Source: Pegoplata infirma | Taxonomy: Eukaryota; Arthropoda; Insecta; Diptera; Anthomyiidae | Reading direction: 5' to 3' | Assembly (NCBI GenBank): GCA_963921195.1 | Contig: OY992537.1 | Coordinates: 66,456,040-66,520,039, forward strand | Length of the DNA: 64,000 nt | In this document: positions 43,735 through 54,083 of the stretch, piece by piece | How the letters are laid out: each line of letters begins with the position of its first letter | How positions within the stretch are numbered: the stretch's first letter is position 1 | Position numbers and translations under genes: made by a program | Notes under the pieces: generated by a model | What the model saw: only the letters and a program-made list of their open reading frames with translations | Database searches by the model: none | What the model was told of the DNA's origin: nothing

Positions 43735-44985
43735 CAAAAAAATGTTCCTGAAATTTGTGCCATGAGATCTGACCATCATTTCTATATAATTGGGGCATGC
43801 TTATTTCAATGGTGAAGTCCGTTTTTGAATCAATGGAACAGTTTTCATGGAAATCATCGTTAAAGTTATGCACATTTTGTTGCAGTTTTTTTTATTAAAA
43901 AAATTCTTCTTTTACAAATGCAAATTTGTTTGGTGTGGGAAATGGGAATTAGACTCATAACGATATAATAATACAAATTTGGATAAAAATGTTTGCGTTA
44001 AAATGTTGAAAATCGCGATTTTTCTCATATTTTAATGATTTTGCGTTTTTTTTGCAACCCTATAATTAATTTTCCGAATTGATTTCATGTGTATGAAAAG
44101 ACTAATGTACAAAGAAAAAAATATGGAGGAAACAAATTTGAGTAATCACTTGTTTAATTTTTAAAAAAAAAATTGAGTAATTTTTTAATTGACGCAATTA
44201 AAAATTTACTCAAAAATTAAAAATAAAATTTGAGTAAATAATTTAATACAAATTTAATATTTTTTTTTTATTTTTTTTTTCTCTTGGTGTTTTGAATTCT
44301 CATTTAGTTTATTGTTTTTTGTATATGTATATGAAAGTTTGAAATCATCTTTATAAAATTTTACTTTGTCTTGAAGACATAAGTATATTTGGTAAAGTTT
44401 GTAAAAGCATTTTTTTGGGAAAAAAAAATTAGAAACTTTTTTAACTTTTTAAAAAAATAATTTGATGCATTTTGAGTAAATTTTTACTTGACACAATTAA
44501 AAAGATACTTAAAAATATTAAAAAATTTTGAGTAAAGATTTAATTGTGTGAATTAATAATTTACTCAAATTTTTTATTCAGCATTTAATAATTTTTTATT
44601 AAAAGTTTACTCAATACTATTAAATCGTTTACTGGTGGAAAATTGAGTAATTTTTTACTCAATAGTATTAAAAATTTACTCAAATTTTTTTTTTATTTTT
44701 TTCTGTGTATGTAATTAATTTCTGCAAAAAAACTTTTTAGATACATATAACTTTTTTTGAAAATCGCGATAAAACGTTTTTTTATAATGGCAGCATCCCT
44801 TTAAAATGTGATCTCATACTTCATTTTTTAGTATAGTATGTAAGCATGCCTTAAACCGTTATGTTAAACATTTTAAGCAAAAATGCTTATATTTGCAAAA
44901 GTTTTCTTAACAAAAACTGGTTAACTACACATACCACTTTTTTTTGGAACATTTTCATATGGATTTCACATAGCTACTTTTGCTA
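43735..44985 (+). repeat. Single-arm relative of the 10.7-11.9 kb palindrome
   Basis: ACCATCATTTCTATATAATT, GGGGCATGCTTATTTCAATG, AACAGTTTTCATGG and, after an insertion, GAAAATCGCGATAAAACG, AATGGCAGCATCCC and TTTGCAAAAGTTTTCTTAAC match the left arm at 10740-11275 in order. The second arm is missing. Confidence 0.75.
44110..44707. mobile_element. CA(C/A)AGAAAAAAA-tip element with TTACTC/GAGTAA words
   Basis: The left end is CAAAGAAAAAAATATGG and the right end inverted is CACAGAAAAAAATAAAA; TA at 44108-44109 and 44708-44709. The inside is filled with TTTACTCAA / TTGAGTAAA words in both orientations. It is inserted in the single palindrome arm. Confidence 0.75.
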
Positions 44986-45109
44986 ACTTCCAAACCATTC
45001 AAGATATCGCTAAACGGTTTAGTGGGCAGACGGATGCCCTATAGAGGTTTCATATTATGCAATAAAAAAAAAATCCAAAAATGTCACATACCAAATCACG
45101 ACGGAGCAG

Positions 45110-45191
45110 CGATGTTATAAAGTCAAACTAAGGTGGCGTCCTGCAACTTTTTTAAAATTAGACACCAGCCTTAAAACATTATCATGTTAAA
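45110..45191 (-). repeat. GGCTGGTGTC module, inverted 5' fragment
   Basis: AGTCAAACTAAGGTGGCGTC, CTGCAACTTTTTTAAAATTA, GACACCAGCC and AACATTATCATG are the reverse complement of the module start. It abuts a reversed subfamily A fragment. Confidence 0.75.
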
Positions 45192-45460
45192 AAAAATAAT
45201 TTACTAATTTTTTTTTTTTTAGTGTAAAATTTTTTTTAGTATAAAATTTTTTTCGAGTGTATTTGTTTTTTCTTTTAGTTTAAAAATATTTTTGAGTGAC
45301 AAAAATACGTTGTAAATATTTTTGTGACTTCAGCTTCAGCATCCTTAGAGTTGTGTTTCGAAAGTTAGCGTGTTTTTATCTCATAAATTCACGAAAAACC
45401 CTTGCCGAAATTCAGTCTTTGGTCATAACTTTTGAACCACTTAACCGATTTCGCTGTAAA
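45192..45460 (-). mobile_element. GTCY element, subfamily A, inverted internal fragment
   Basis: Reverse-complement A-rich/ACACTC array (TTTTTTTCGAGTGTA), TCAGCATCCTTAGAGTTGTG, AAAGTTAGCGTG and ATAACTTTTGAACCACTTAA. Both ends, including the GTCY core, are missing. Confidence 0.7.
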
Positions 45461-46300
45461 TTTTTGGAATTTACAAATTTAATTTGTCTAATTTGGAAAA
45501 TTGTTTTGTAAAAACAAATAAATATAACGTAGAATGTAGTCAGTGTTGCCAGTTTTTGTTGTAATTTATCCCTACAAAAATAGCTAAATCGACTTTAACT
45601 TATCATAACTTTCTTAATAAATGGCGGATATCTTTTGTTTTGATCAAATTGGATTCGTGAACATGTTTTCTGTAAGTCTGACCAATTAAACAAAGTCAAG
45701 ATCCACGTACAGAAGAATTATGTAGCAAAATGTTGAATAGAAAATGGTGCATCTTTTTTTTAAGTAATCAACATCTTTAAAGTTATGTTATAATGAGCAA
45801 TGACATGATGGAATTTTTATTATAAATCAGTCTTATAGAAAAAATGTTCGCGAACCCAATTTGACCAAAATAAAAGATATCCGCCGTTTATTAAGAAAGT
45901 TATGATAAGCTAAAGTCGATTTAGCGATTTTTGTAGGGACAAATTACAACAAAAATTGGCAACGCTGAATGTAGTAAACTTTTTCTTAAAAACTTATAAT
46001 TTTTAGGAAATAATTTCGTAAACAAAAAGTACGCAACTATTCGGGCAATGTACGAAACATTTTGTTTATATAAGACACGATTTTTTTCTATTTTTTTATA
46101 TCTAATATGTACGAATTTATTTTTGTAATTTACGAAATTATTTTGTTTAATATAAAAAATTGTTTCGTAAAAAGAAAATAATATTTCGAAGAATGTAGTA
46201 AACCTCTTCGTAAAATCTTATACTTTTTACGAAATAATTTCGTAAGCAAAAAGTACGAAACTTTTCGTACAATGTATGAAACATTTTGTTCATATAAGGC
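45461..46300. repeat. TTCGTAAA/TTTACGAA word region with tandem duplication
   Basis: Two successive units contain AATGTAGTAAAC, TTTTTACGAAATAATTTCGT and AAACAAAAAGTACG (about 45970-46060 and 46195-46280). The first is interrupted by a hAT-type MITE at 45541-45967. It has the word style of the CACT-tip group, but its tips are not identified. Confidence 0.6.
45541..45967. mobile_element. hAT-type MITE with ~140 bp inverted repeats
   Basis: Perfect 8-bp duplication AATGTAGT (45533-45540, 45968-45975). Tips CAGTGTTGCCA and inverted CAGCGTTGCCA, extended by TTGTTGTAATTT, CGACTTTA.CTTATCATAA and GGCGGATATCTTTT on both sides. The second tandem unit of the host reads GAAGAATGTAGTAAACC (46194-46210), an empty site. 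Confidence 0.9.
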
Positions 46301-46389
46301 ATGAAAAAGCCGTCCAGGGAATTCCCGTGAAAAACTCTAGTTATGTGGTATGTATTAATATTTTTGATTTTTTTTACATTTTCGTTAGT

Positions 46390-46650
46390 TACATTTCAAA
46401 CGCTTAACCGATATCGCTCAAATGCAATACCGAACTGCTTAGGAAAACAACAAGTAAATATGTTAAGTCTCAGTCTGTGATACTTTCGCCATGATCGCCA
46501 TTTCAACAGACAGACGGACATTGCTAGAATATCTTAGAATCAATCACTGATCAATATAATTTATACTTTATGAGATCCTAGACCGATATTTTGATGAGTT
46601 ACAAACAAATGGCAAACTTAAATTTACACTATACCCTCCTTACAAAAATT
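46390..46650 (-). mobile_element. GTCY element, subfamily B-like, inverted 5' half
   Basis: CAACAGACAGACGGACATTG, TAGAATCAATCACTGATCAA, ATACTTTATGAGATCCTAGA, CCGATATTTTGATGAGTTAC and ACACTATACCCTCC follow the subfamily B 5' half in reverse. Confidence 0.7.
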
Positions 46651-47498
46651 TATCGATCTGTTGCATATGTCGGTAATATTTCTCGTGTATCGTTTACATA
46701 TGCTCAAATATTTACATATTTCAGATACATATTTCAGATCAGAATTGAATCGACGATATTCTATTGTAGGGTAACTCCTAATACTGATTCTGTTGTTGTT
46801 TGTCATTAATAACTTCACAATAGAATTTGAATGTGTTGTGAGTTGTTAAAGTAAGAGTGGTATCTGCATCATAGAAGTTTATTCGTTCGCATGTATGCTT
46901 TTCCCAACAAAACTTAAAATACCATCAATGAACAAGGTTGTTAACTAAATTGCAAAGATTAAGTGTTTCGTCTATGTAAAGTGCTTTTTTCCTTATAAAC
47001 GACTAGAGAGTTGAGAGTTTTTCTAGTATGATGTATCAAGGTTTTTCCACTATACGTTTATTAGGAAATTGTTTGTATTTATTACAACCTTTCCAAAATC
47101 TATTAAAATAGAGGAAGTTCGGTAAGAGTTCAAATTAATCATCTAAAAACAAGGACTTTTAGTTTTACACTGAGAAATCTGAAAAAGCTTAAGTAGAAAA
47201 GCAGACTAAGCGGTGATGTCTTCAGTTTCGGAATTTCTTACTGTTCAATCATCAGCTCTTTTTGAATGTTACACTTAATGTGCGTCTGATTAAAATCAAT
47301 TCAACAAAAAACCATGTTTTTTTTTTTGGTATTGCCTAAATTCTTCTATTTTGATCTTCAAACTTTTAATAATATTTCCGAAATAACAATTGGAAATGGT
47401 GTCAACAAATTTATAAATGACTGAGTGTTTTAGAGTAGTTTGTATGTTGATGTCTAAATCCATAATTCTTCTAACTTTGGAGTGTAAGTTTATAGTAT
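46651..47498. other. No gene seen; probably unique host sequence
   Basis: Mixed composition, no dispersed-repeat words I can match. Ends at the target duplication of the next MITE. Confidence 0.4.
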
Positions 47499-47506
47499 GT
47501 CTGCAT

Positions 47507-48108
47507 TAGGGTTATGACTTTTTTTTGCGACATCCTCCATTCACGGAATCGTGTAGGGCATGGAAAAATACTAATAAATATGCTTATGATTTTTCCCGAT
47601 CGTGAAAAAAGTTCACGCACCAAACGCATTGAAGTTTTATGTAAACATTTTTTTTTTTAAATAAAAAAAGTGATAACTAACTAAGATTTTGTTGTTTTTT
47701 ATTACAATCCTACATAAAAATGTGTTTTACACCATTTTGTTCCGTAAGTTTCGATAATTCGCGATATAAGTGATTTTTTTTGGGATTAAAATATTTTACT
47801 TAATTTAAGTTTTTTTGGCAGAAAAAAGCAATAATAGCGCGAATTGGTCAAACTTTCATCTCCAAAATTGGGGGTAACGGTTTTGTAAGCACGATTCTAT
47901 AAGTGAACCACAACAACTTGGTTATTTAGAGCAAAGTAAAACTTAAAAAAAAAAATTGTATAGACAAAACTTTAATGCATTTGGTGCGTGAAGTTTTTTC
48001 ACGATCGCGAAAAACTAAAATAACAGTTTTTAGTTATTTTCCATGCCCTACACGATTCCGAAGATGGAGGTTGCATATTTGCAAAAAATGCAAAAAGTAC
48101 TAACCCTA
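47507..48108. mobile_element. 602-bp hAT-type MITE, TAGGGTTA tips
   Basis: Perfect 8-bp duplication GTCTGCAT at 47499-47506 and 48109-48116. Tips TAGGGTTA / TAACCCTA, with inner inverted blocks CGGAATCGTGTAGGGCATGG / CCATGCCCTACACGATTCCG and words CGATCGTGAAAAAAGTTCAC. Arms ~140 bp, the centre unrelated. No transposase. Confidence 0.9.
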
Positions 48109-48116
48109 GTCTGCAT

Positions 48117-48738
48117 ATGTAAGTACGCCTACCCCCTTCCCTACTACATTTGTAATACCTTTATTGTTGATGTTGTTATTGTACCATTAATTTCCTCTTC
48201 ATTCTTTCATAGATTTTTCCAGTTTTTTTTTTTGTTTTCGTCTTTAGAGTTTTCATTAAATGAGTCTTATTTCTTGTTAACCTGTATGAAAGTTATACAT
48301 ATTCACATTATAATTGCTTTTCTAACTTTATGCAGGTACACTGATTGCAAGTGCAAGGAGTTGTTGCAATATATTTTATAATCTCCATTTTTCTCTTACT
48401 TTTGTTATTTTAGTATTATTGTTACAGTGTGTTAAAGTGCACTATGGAATACAAGTTATAAGTTGTGTAACAAAAACTTTTACTTTTTTTTATTTTTTGG
48501 CGTTTCAAAATTGACAATCTAAACAAACTGTCAGTTTTGAAGCGCCAGCATCGAAAAAGGGCGATATACCGATTTGTAATTTATTCGTTTAATCGGAAAT
48601 TCTCAAGTTCTGGGAAAGATAAAAATAAACCTTACTTCAAGCAAAATCATAAAATCAAAGTCAGCAAACAGCAATTGTAAATGTCTTAATCTGAAATCAA
48701 CCCAACATTTAGAAAAAGCAGCCGCCATTTAGTCTACA
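48117..48738. other. No gene seen; mostly unique sequence
   Basis: Contains TTTGGCGTTTCAAAATTGACA and an inverted TGTCAGTTTTGAAGCGCCA (48497-48547), a small inverted repeat of about 50 bp. No domain-bearing open frame. Confidence 0.45.
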
Positions 48739-48740
48739 TA

Positions 48741-49827
48741 TGGGGCAAAACGCGTCAAAGGTCCACACCAAAAAACAAATTTTGTCCAATTTAAGTATAA
48801 TTTTGGTAAAATAGTAGGTTAATGATAGGCATTCTAAATTACAAATATAAATTTTTTTGATGAAATATTGGCAGAGTTACAGTGTTGGAAAGTTTTGATG
48901 TTTTTGAAAAGAACATATTTTGGTGAATTTTAATTAACATTTTGATGAACCAAAAATTATAATTTTAAAAACGACTTTTAAAGTATTTTTGACGGCCTTT
49001 AAAATGGCACTTGTGTTTTTTTTGAAAAAAATAAATTTGACCTTAAAATTCAAGGTCAAAATATTAAATTCTAATTATCTTATAAGGGTCGCACTTTTAG
49101 ATTTTTTTCACTAAGCCCACTAGAAAGGTTGAAATTTTTTTTAATTTCGGTTTTTTTAAAAAAAATGGTATGTATGATACTTTATGAGAAATCAATTTTT
49201 ATACGAGTACATAACACCCAAACTGTACTGATTTCTTTATTTTTTATGCGTGCAACGTTTGTTGTGTGTGTTTACAACGCACACTTTATCTAAGCATTGA
49301 TTTTTGTTGTTGTTATTATATGCAGATTAAAGCCATTTCAGTTCAATTTGAGTGTTATATACTCCTAAAAAATTGATTTCTCATAAAGTATCATACATAC
49401 CATTTTTTTTAAAAAAACCGAAATTAAAAAAAATGTCAAGCTTTCTAATGGGCTAAGTGAAAAAAATTTAAAAGTGCGACCCTTATAAGATAATTACAAT
49501 TTAATATTTTGACCTTGAATTTTAAGGTCAAATTTATTTTTTTCAAAAAAACCACAAATGCCATTTTAAAGGCCATCAAAAATACTTTAAAATTAGTTTT
49601 TTAAATTATAATTTTTGTTTCATCAAAGTGTTAATTAAAATTCACCAAAATATATTCTTTCCAAAAACATCAAAACTTCCCAACCCTGTAACTCTGCCAA
49701 TATTTCATCAAAAAATTTTATATTTGTAATTTATACTACCTATCATTAACCTAATATTTTGCCAAAATGATACTTGAATCGGACAACATTTGTTTTTAGG
49801 TGTGGACCGTTGACGCGTTTTGCCCCA
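48741..49827. mobile_element. Long palindromic element, TGGGGCAAAACGCG tips, TA flanks
   Basis: Left arm TGGGGCAAAACGCGTCAAAG, GGTCCACACC, TAGGTTAATGATAGGCATTC; the right arm is the reverse complement, ending TTGACGCGTTTTGCCCCA. The arms of ~465 bp are separated by ~160 bp. TA outside both tips. The outermost TGGGGCA is shared with 4820-6115 and (as TGAGGCA) 56775-58127 while the arms are unrelated. Confidence 0.9.
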
Positions 49828-49849
49828 TATATAACAACACATCGATTTT

Positions 49850-50150
49850 GTTTTCAACAAACCAAGTCAAATAAATTTATTTCAAAATAAAAGTCAAATT
49901 TCAATAAATTAGTCAATAAGACAAAAAACATATTTATTAAAAATTCAAATAACACGTTTATTAATAATGTTCAAAAACTTGTAAATAAAACCCACAGCCA
50001 CTTTTTTTCAAAAATGTATGTCAATAAACGACTTTGTCAAATAAAAGTCATATTTTCAACAATTTATATCAATAAATTCAAAGAAATTTGTCAATCTAAC
50101 AATATCGGCAATTTTTTTTAACAAACACCATCAATAAAGACACTGGTAAC
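49850..50150. repeat. GTCAATAAA-word region
   Basis: Repeated AAGTCAAAT, TCAATAAATT, GTCAATAA words in one main orientation, again in the style of a word-rich element end. No tips identified. Confidence 0.45.
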
Positions 50151-50164
50151 GTTTGTAAACGAAA

Positions 50165-50832
50165 GAAGCAGAAAAGTTAAATTCGACTTGGTCGAATCTA
50201 TGAATACCCTCCACAATGCCCTTTTTCAAGTATAGTAAATTAAAAAAAAAAAAATTTTTGAGTGTAAAATTTTTGTGAATGTAATTTTTTTTGAGTGTAT
50301 TTTTTTTTTTTTTTACTTTATTAATGCAATCTATCTATTTATTATTGATTTTTTTTAGTAGAAAAATATTTCTGAGTGACAAAAATAATTTGTGAAGTAA
50401 TTTGAGGCTTATCAATGTTTTTAAAGATTGTTTTTTTAAAGCTCGTCTTTTTCAACACGTCAGTTTAAGGTGAAACCAATCTGAAATTCACGGTTTTGCT
50501 AATAACTTTTAAACCACTAGACCGATTTGGCTGAAATTCAACACGAACGAGGCCTGGGGAACGATAAATATATATGCCAAGCTTCAGCACCCTCAGAACC
50601 ATTAAAGGTTAGCTTGTTTTTTATCTAGTAAATACACGAATATCCCTTGCCGAAAGAGGAGCCTCCGTAAAGTCTTTGAAAGAGGAGCCTCCGTAAAGTT
50701 TTTAAAAGTTAGCGTGTTTTCAACGGACGAACGGACAGACGAACGGACATTGAGATGGACGGACGGACAGATGGACGGACGGACATCGCTAGATCGTCTT
50801 AAAATCGATCGAGGATCACAAATATATACGCA
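50165..50832 (-). mobile_element. GTCY element, subfamily A, inverted, 5'-truncated
   Basis: GAAAAGTTAAATTCGACTTG, hairpin, GAATACCCTCCACAATGCCC, ACACTC-type T-rich array, AACTTTTAAACCACTAGACC, GGACGGACGGACATCGCTAG and ATCGATCGAGGATCA. A short direct duplication (AGAGGAGCCTCCGTAAAGT) is at about 50656 and 50681. The 5' hairpin end is missing beyond 50832. Confidence 0.8.
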
Positions 50833-51030
50833 CAAAAAATTTTGTAAGTAAATTTAACTGAAAAAACATTTAAAACAATTGTTTTTCCTTTTGAAAAACG
50901 GACTACTTATATTTCATTTAAGCAACATACTTTTTCAGCTATTTTTTAAACGTTAATAAATGACTAGACATTCCGGTAAAACAAATGATATTTCAGTTAT
51001 ATTATTTTTTCACAATTTTAACAATTTTTT
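50833..51030. other. No gene seen
   Basis: AT-rich stretch between an inverted subfamily A copy and the next module; nothing recognisable. Confidence 0.35.
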
Positions 51031-51863
51031 AGGCTGGTGTCTAATTTTAAAAAAGTTGCAGGACGCCACCTCAGTTTGACTATATAAGCTAACAATTAAC
51101 GAAAAAGAAAACAAGAATAATTATTTTAATTTTCTTAAAACCAAAAATTTTAATAACTTGGGTTTGTAACTTGGATAATAATTCACCTCGTGGTGAATAA
51201 AACCGTTTTTCACCAGCCGGTGAATAATGATCAATTTTTTTTATTTCATCAAATCTTTTTATTTCATCAAATTTTTTTTTCCATCAAATTTTTTTTCCAT
51301 CATTTTTTTTTTTTTTTTTTGTCATCAATTTTTTTTTTCATCAAACTTTTTTTTTCATCAAATTTTTGTTTTTTTCATAAATTTTTTTTTTATCAAACTT
51401 TTTTTTTTTTTAATATTATTTTTTAACAATTTTTTTTTCTGCATAAATTTTTTTTTTTCATCAATTTTTTTTTTCATCAAACTTTTTTTTTCGTCATTTT
51501 TTTTTATCAATTTTTTATTTTATCAAATTTTTTTCTTCATCAATTTTTTTTTCATAAATTTTGTTTTTCATCAAATTTTTTTTTTTATCAAATTTTTTTT
51601 TTTCATTAACTTTTTTTTTTCCAAAAATTTTTTTTTCATCAATTTTTTTTTTCATCAATTTTTTTTTCATTAATTTTTTTTCATCAATTTTTTTTCATTA
51701 AATTTTTTATCAAATTCTTTATTATTAATTTTTTTCTCACCAAAATTCTTTTTTCATATTTTTTTTCATCAATTTATTTTACATCAAAAAATTTTTCTTT
51801 TCATCAAAAACATTTTTTCATCAAAATCTTTTTTCACCTAAAATTATGGTTTCATTAGATTTT
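51031..51863 (+). repeat. GGCTGGTGTC module plus 630-bp T-rich tract
   Basis: GGCTGGTGTCTAATTTT, AAGTTGCAGGACGCCACC, TCAGTTTGACTATATAAGCT (undisturbed empty site for the 4820 palindrome), TTCACCTCGTGGTGAA (51182-51197), TTCACCAGCCGGTGAA (51209-51224), then a long (T)nCATCAA tract. Its phenylalanine-rich open frames are not genes. Confidence 0.8.
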
Positions 51864-52800
51864 TATACCCTACACCATACTGTGGTACAGGGTATAATGA
51901 GTTTGTGCTGATGTTATGTTGAAATATTTAATGTTCCTTGTCACCGTACTAATTATGCTCTAAATAGCACTTTGACTCGTGCATTTACTTGTCTTAATAC
52001 CATAAATATAAATCAGCAAAGAGAATCTAACCAACAAATTGAATTTTGCACATCAAAGTTTTGCTTTAAAAACTTTTTGTTCAAAGTATTAAAATAATTT
52101 TGTAAATATTTTAGGTAAAAATGTACTTTTTTAACTATTTGTAATCATAGTCAGTAAGGAATGTATATTTCCATTGACTGAATAAATGAAATGATGTTTG
52201 TAGCTACACGAAATATTGGTCCTAGACCCACATTTAAGTATACCGATCGACTCAAAATCACTTTTTGAGCCGCTTTAGCGATGTCTGTCCGTCCGTCTGT
52301 CTGTCTGTCTGTCAATGTAAACGGTGTAAACACGATACAGGTCGCAATTTTTAATCAATTGACTTGCAATTCAAAACTTAAGCCTCTCTTGGGCCAAAGA
52401 CGAAGCCTATTGAAATTGAAAAAAATCAGTCCACATTTAGACCTAGCCCCCATACAAAGGTCCTCTTTAGTTTTGGGTCAAATGGCTCTAATAACCGTAT
52501 TATAATAGGTATCTTTTCGAAGTTAGGCAAGTAAACTTGTTTTGTCTCCACAAATCTCCATTCCGAATTTTAAAGAAATCGGACCAGTTCTTCTTGTAGC
52601 CCCCATACAAATCCCCTTCCCGATTTTCACATAAATCTCTCAAATTTCATGAAAATAGAAAATATTTAATTAAAATTTTGTTAGTGTATGTTAAACGCGT
52701 ACTTTATAAAATCTGATTATCATCGGACCAGTTTTGGACTTAGGCCCCATGTAAAAATTTCGCCCGATATTCAGTTAAAGCGGTTTATTGTCAACAAATA
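51864..52800 (+). mobile_element. GTCY element, subfamily C, with a ~275-bp insertion
   Basis: TATACCCTACACCATACTGT, GTGCTGATG, then an unrelated block (about 51916-52190), then ATGTTTGTAGCTACACGAAA, a GTCC/GTCT core (52286-52312), ACGATACAGGTCGCAATT, repeated GCCCCCATACAAA phrases and GATATTCAGTTAAAGCGGTT. Its 3' end fuses to the AAGTGAGAGTG-type repeat at about 52845. Confidence 0.8.
51916..52190. mobile_element. Unclassified insertion in subfamily C element
   Basis: It interrupts GTGCTGATG/TTTGTA; ATG is repeated on both sides. The interior has GTTCCTTGTCACCGTACTAA and GAATAAATGAAATG. It could be a solo LTR or a MITE; the tips are not convincing for either. Confidence 0.4.
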
Positions 52801-52844
52801 GAAGTCTATTTCAACAAATAGAAGTCTATTTAAAAAAAAAATAT

Positions 52845-53200
52845 TTTTTTTTTACCAAAACTACTTTTTCACCAAGTCATAAAAATTTTCCATTTGTTTA
52901 TCAAATGTACATAAAACAAGTGAGAGTGTTATGTTCTTTGGTGCCGAATCTTTTTTGCTCTCCAAAATGTAAAAACACTTTTTTGCACTTATTTTTGCAC
53001 TCACTTACGAAATGTACAGCTCTTTTGGTTTTTTAATGGGATCCTCGACTGATATTTCAATTCATTTTGCTTTGAATAGCAAAATAATATAACATTATTT
53101 TTCCTAAAAAAACGTTGCTTTGGCAAGTACACCCAAAATCTTCCGCAAAACATTATCATGATTTAATATTTTTGGCAAGAGTACAAAATTCGCAGTAATT
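52845..53200 (+). repeat. AAGTGAGAGTG-type repeat, copy
   Basis: Same order as 9545-9944: ACTTTTTCACCAAGTC, CCATTTGTTTATCAAATG, ACAAGTGAGAGTG, GTGCCGAATC, GTACAGCTCTTTTGG, GATCCTCGACTGATATTTC, TTTTGGCAAGAGTACAAAAT. Confidence 0.8.
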
Positions 53201-53454
53201 TTTTATTTTGTGGAGTAAAAATATTTTTTTTAAATAACAAACTACAAAAACCGTACTTCTGTAAAATTATACGGTATAATAAGTCACAAATAATTTAACT
53301 GATAAAAAATATTTTTCCATAAACTTTGTAGTTTCTTTTTTTTACATCTGTATAAATCAGTCAATATTTTAGTTTCGTTGAAAACCAAATGATAAAACAT
53401 TTAAAAAAAAAAACTTTAACTGAAAACTTTTTGAATAACCATAAATAGTTACTT

Positions 53455-53560
53455 TTCTAGGTGTATACTTTATGGGGTCCTAGACCAATAATTCGAGGTG
53501 TTACACACGGAATGACAAACTTATATATACCCTCTATCATTAAAGTGGTGGGTATAAAAA
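53455..53560 (-). mobile_element. GTCY subfamily A 5' end, inverted fragment
   Basis: GTGTATACTTTATGGGGTCC, TAGACCAATAATTCGAGGTG, CGGAATGACAAACTTATATA and CCCTCTATCATTAAAGTGGT reproduce the first ~100 bp of subfamily A in reverse. Confidence 0.75.
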
Positions 53561-53569
53561 AATAAATAA

Positions 53570-53830
53570 TCAATAGCCCATAAAAATCTATAAAAAATGT
53601 AAATTTTGAGATTGCGGTGTACTCCTTTTTAACTTGATAACTATTTAACCAAGGCAACTCGTCACAAGTTTGAACATTTTTTTCAATATTTAGCCACTCC
53701 TCCTAATACCAGGTTTTGAAAAAATTAAAAACCAAAAACGCAATTTTCTTAGGTTCATAAAGGATATTCAGAAATTCATGAAACACATGTTTTCTTTTGC
53801 TGAATTTTCAAGAGGTCCTTACATTGTCGT
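53570..53830 (+). repeat. Diverged single arm of the 56.8-58.1 kb palindrome
   Basis: TTTTGAGATTGCGGTGTACT, AACTATTTAACCAAGGC, AAAACCAAAAACGCAATTTT and AGGATATTCAGAAATTCATG follow the right arm of the palindrome at 57930-58090. Confidence 0.65.
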
Positions 53831-53839
53831 TTATAACTA

Positions 53840-54083
53840 TTGTACCTCTAATTGCTCAAATGCAATACCAAACTTCTCGAAACAAAAAAACAAAGTAGCA
53901 ACAGTCATGCTTGTGTAACAGTTTGGCCCTGGTCTCTATTTCAACCAAATGACGGACAGACGGACATTGCTAGAATGTCTTAGAATCGAATGCTGATAAA
54001 TAGTCTATTTCTTTTGCCTAGAATCCCACAAAGATTTTCACCGATATATCGAAGAGTTACAAATGGTGAAAAGGTATAAAAAT
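53840..54083 (-). mobile_element. GTCY element, B-like, inverted 5' half
   Basis: CTCAAATGCAATACCAAACT, GACGGACAGACGGACATTGC, TAGAATGTCTTAGAATCGAA and ACCGATATATCGAAGAGTTA, ending TATAAAAATG. Similar to 46390-46650, suggesting a B-derived subfamily in which CTCAAATGCAATACC is shared. Confidence 0.65.

Noticed and set aside
47507..47514. TAGGGTTA considered as an interstitial telomere repeat
   Set aside because: It occurs once at each tip as part of an inverted repeat with an 8-bp target duplication, so it is a transposon end.
51227..51673. 148-codon phenylalanine-rich open frame
   Set aside because: It is a translation of the (T)nCATCAA tract; composition alone explains it and similar frames occur in every such tract (18-18.2 kb, 36 kb, 8.0-8.4 kb).
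51916..52190. Insertion considered as a solo LTR
   Set aside because: No TG...CA ends with a clean 4-6 bp duplication can be placed; left as unclassified.
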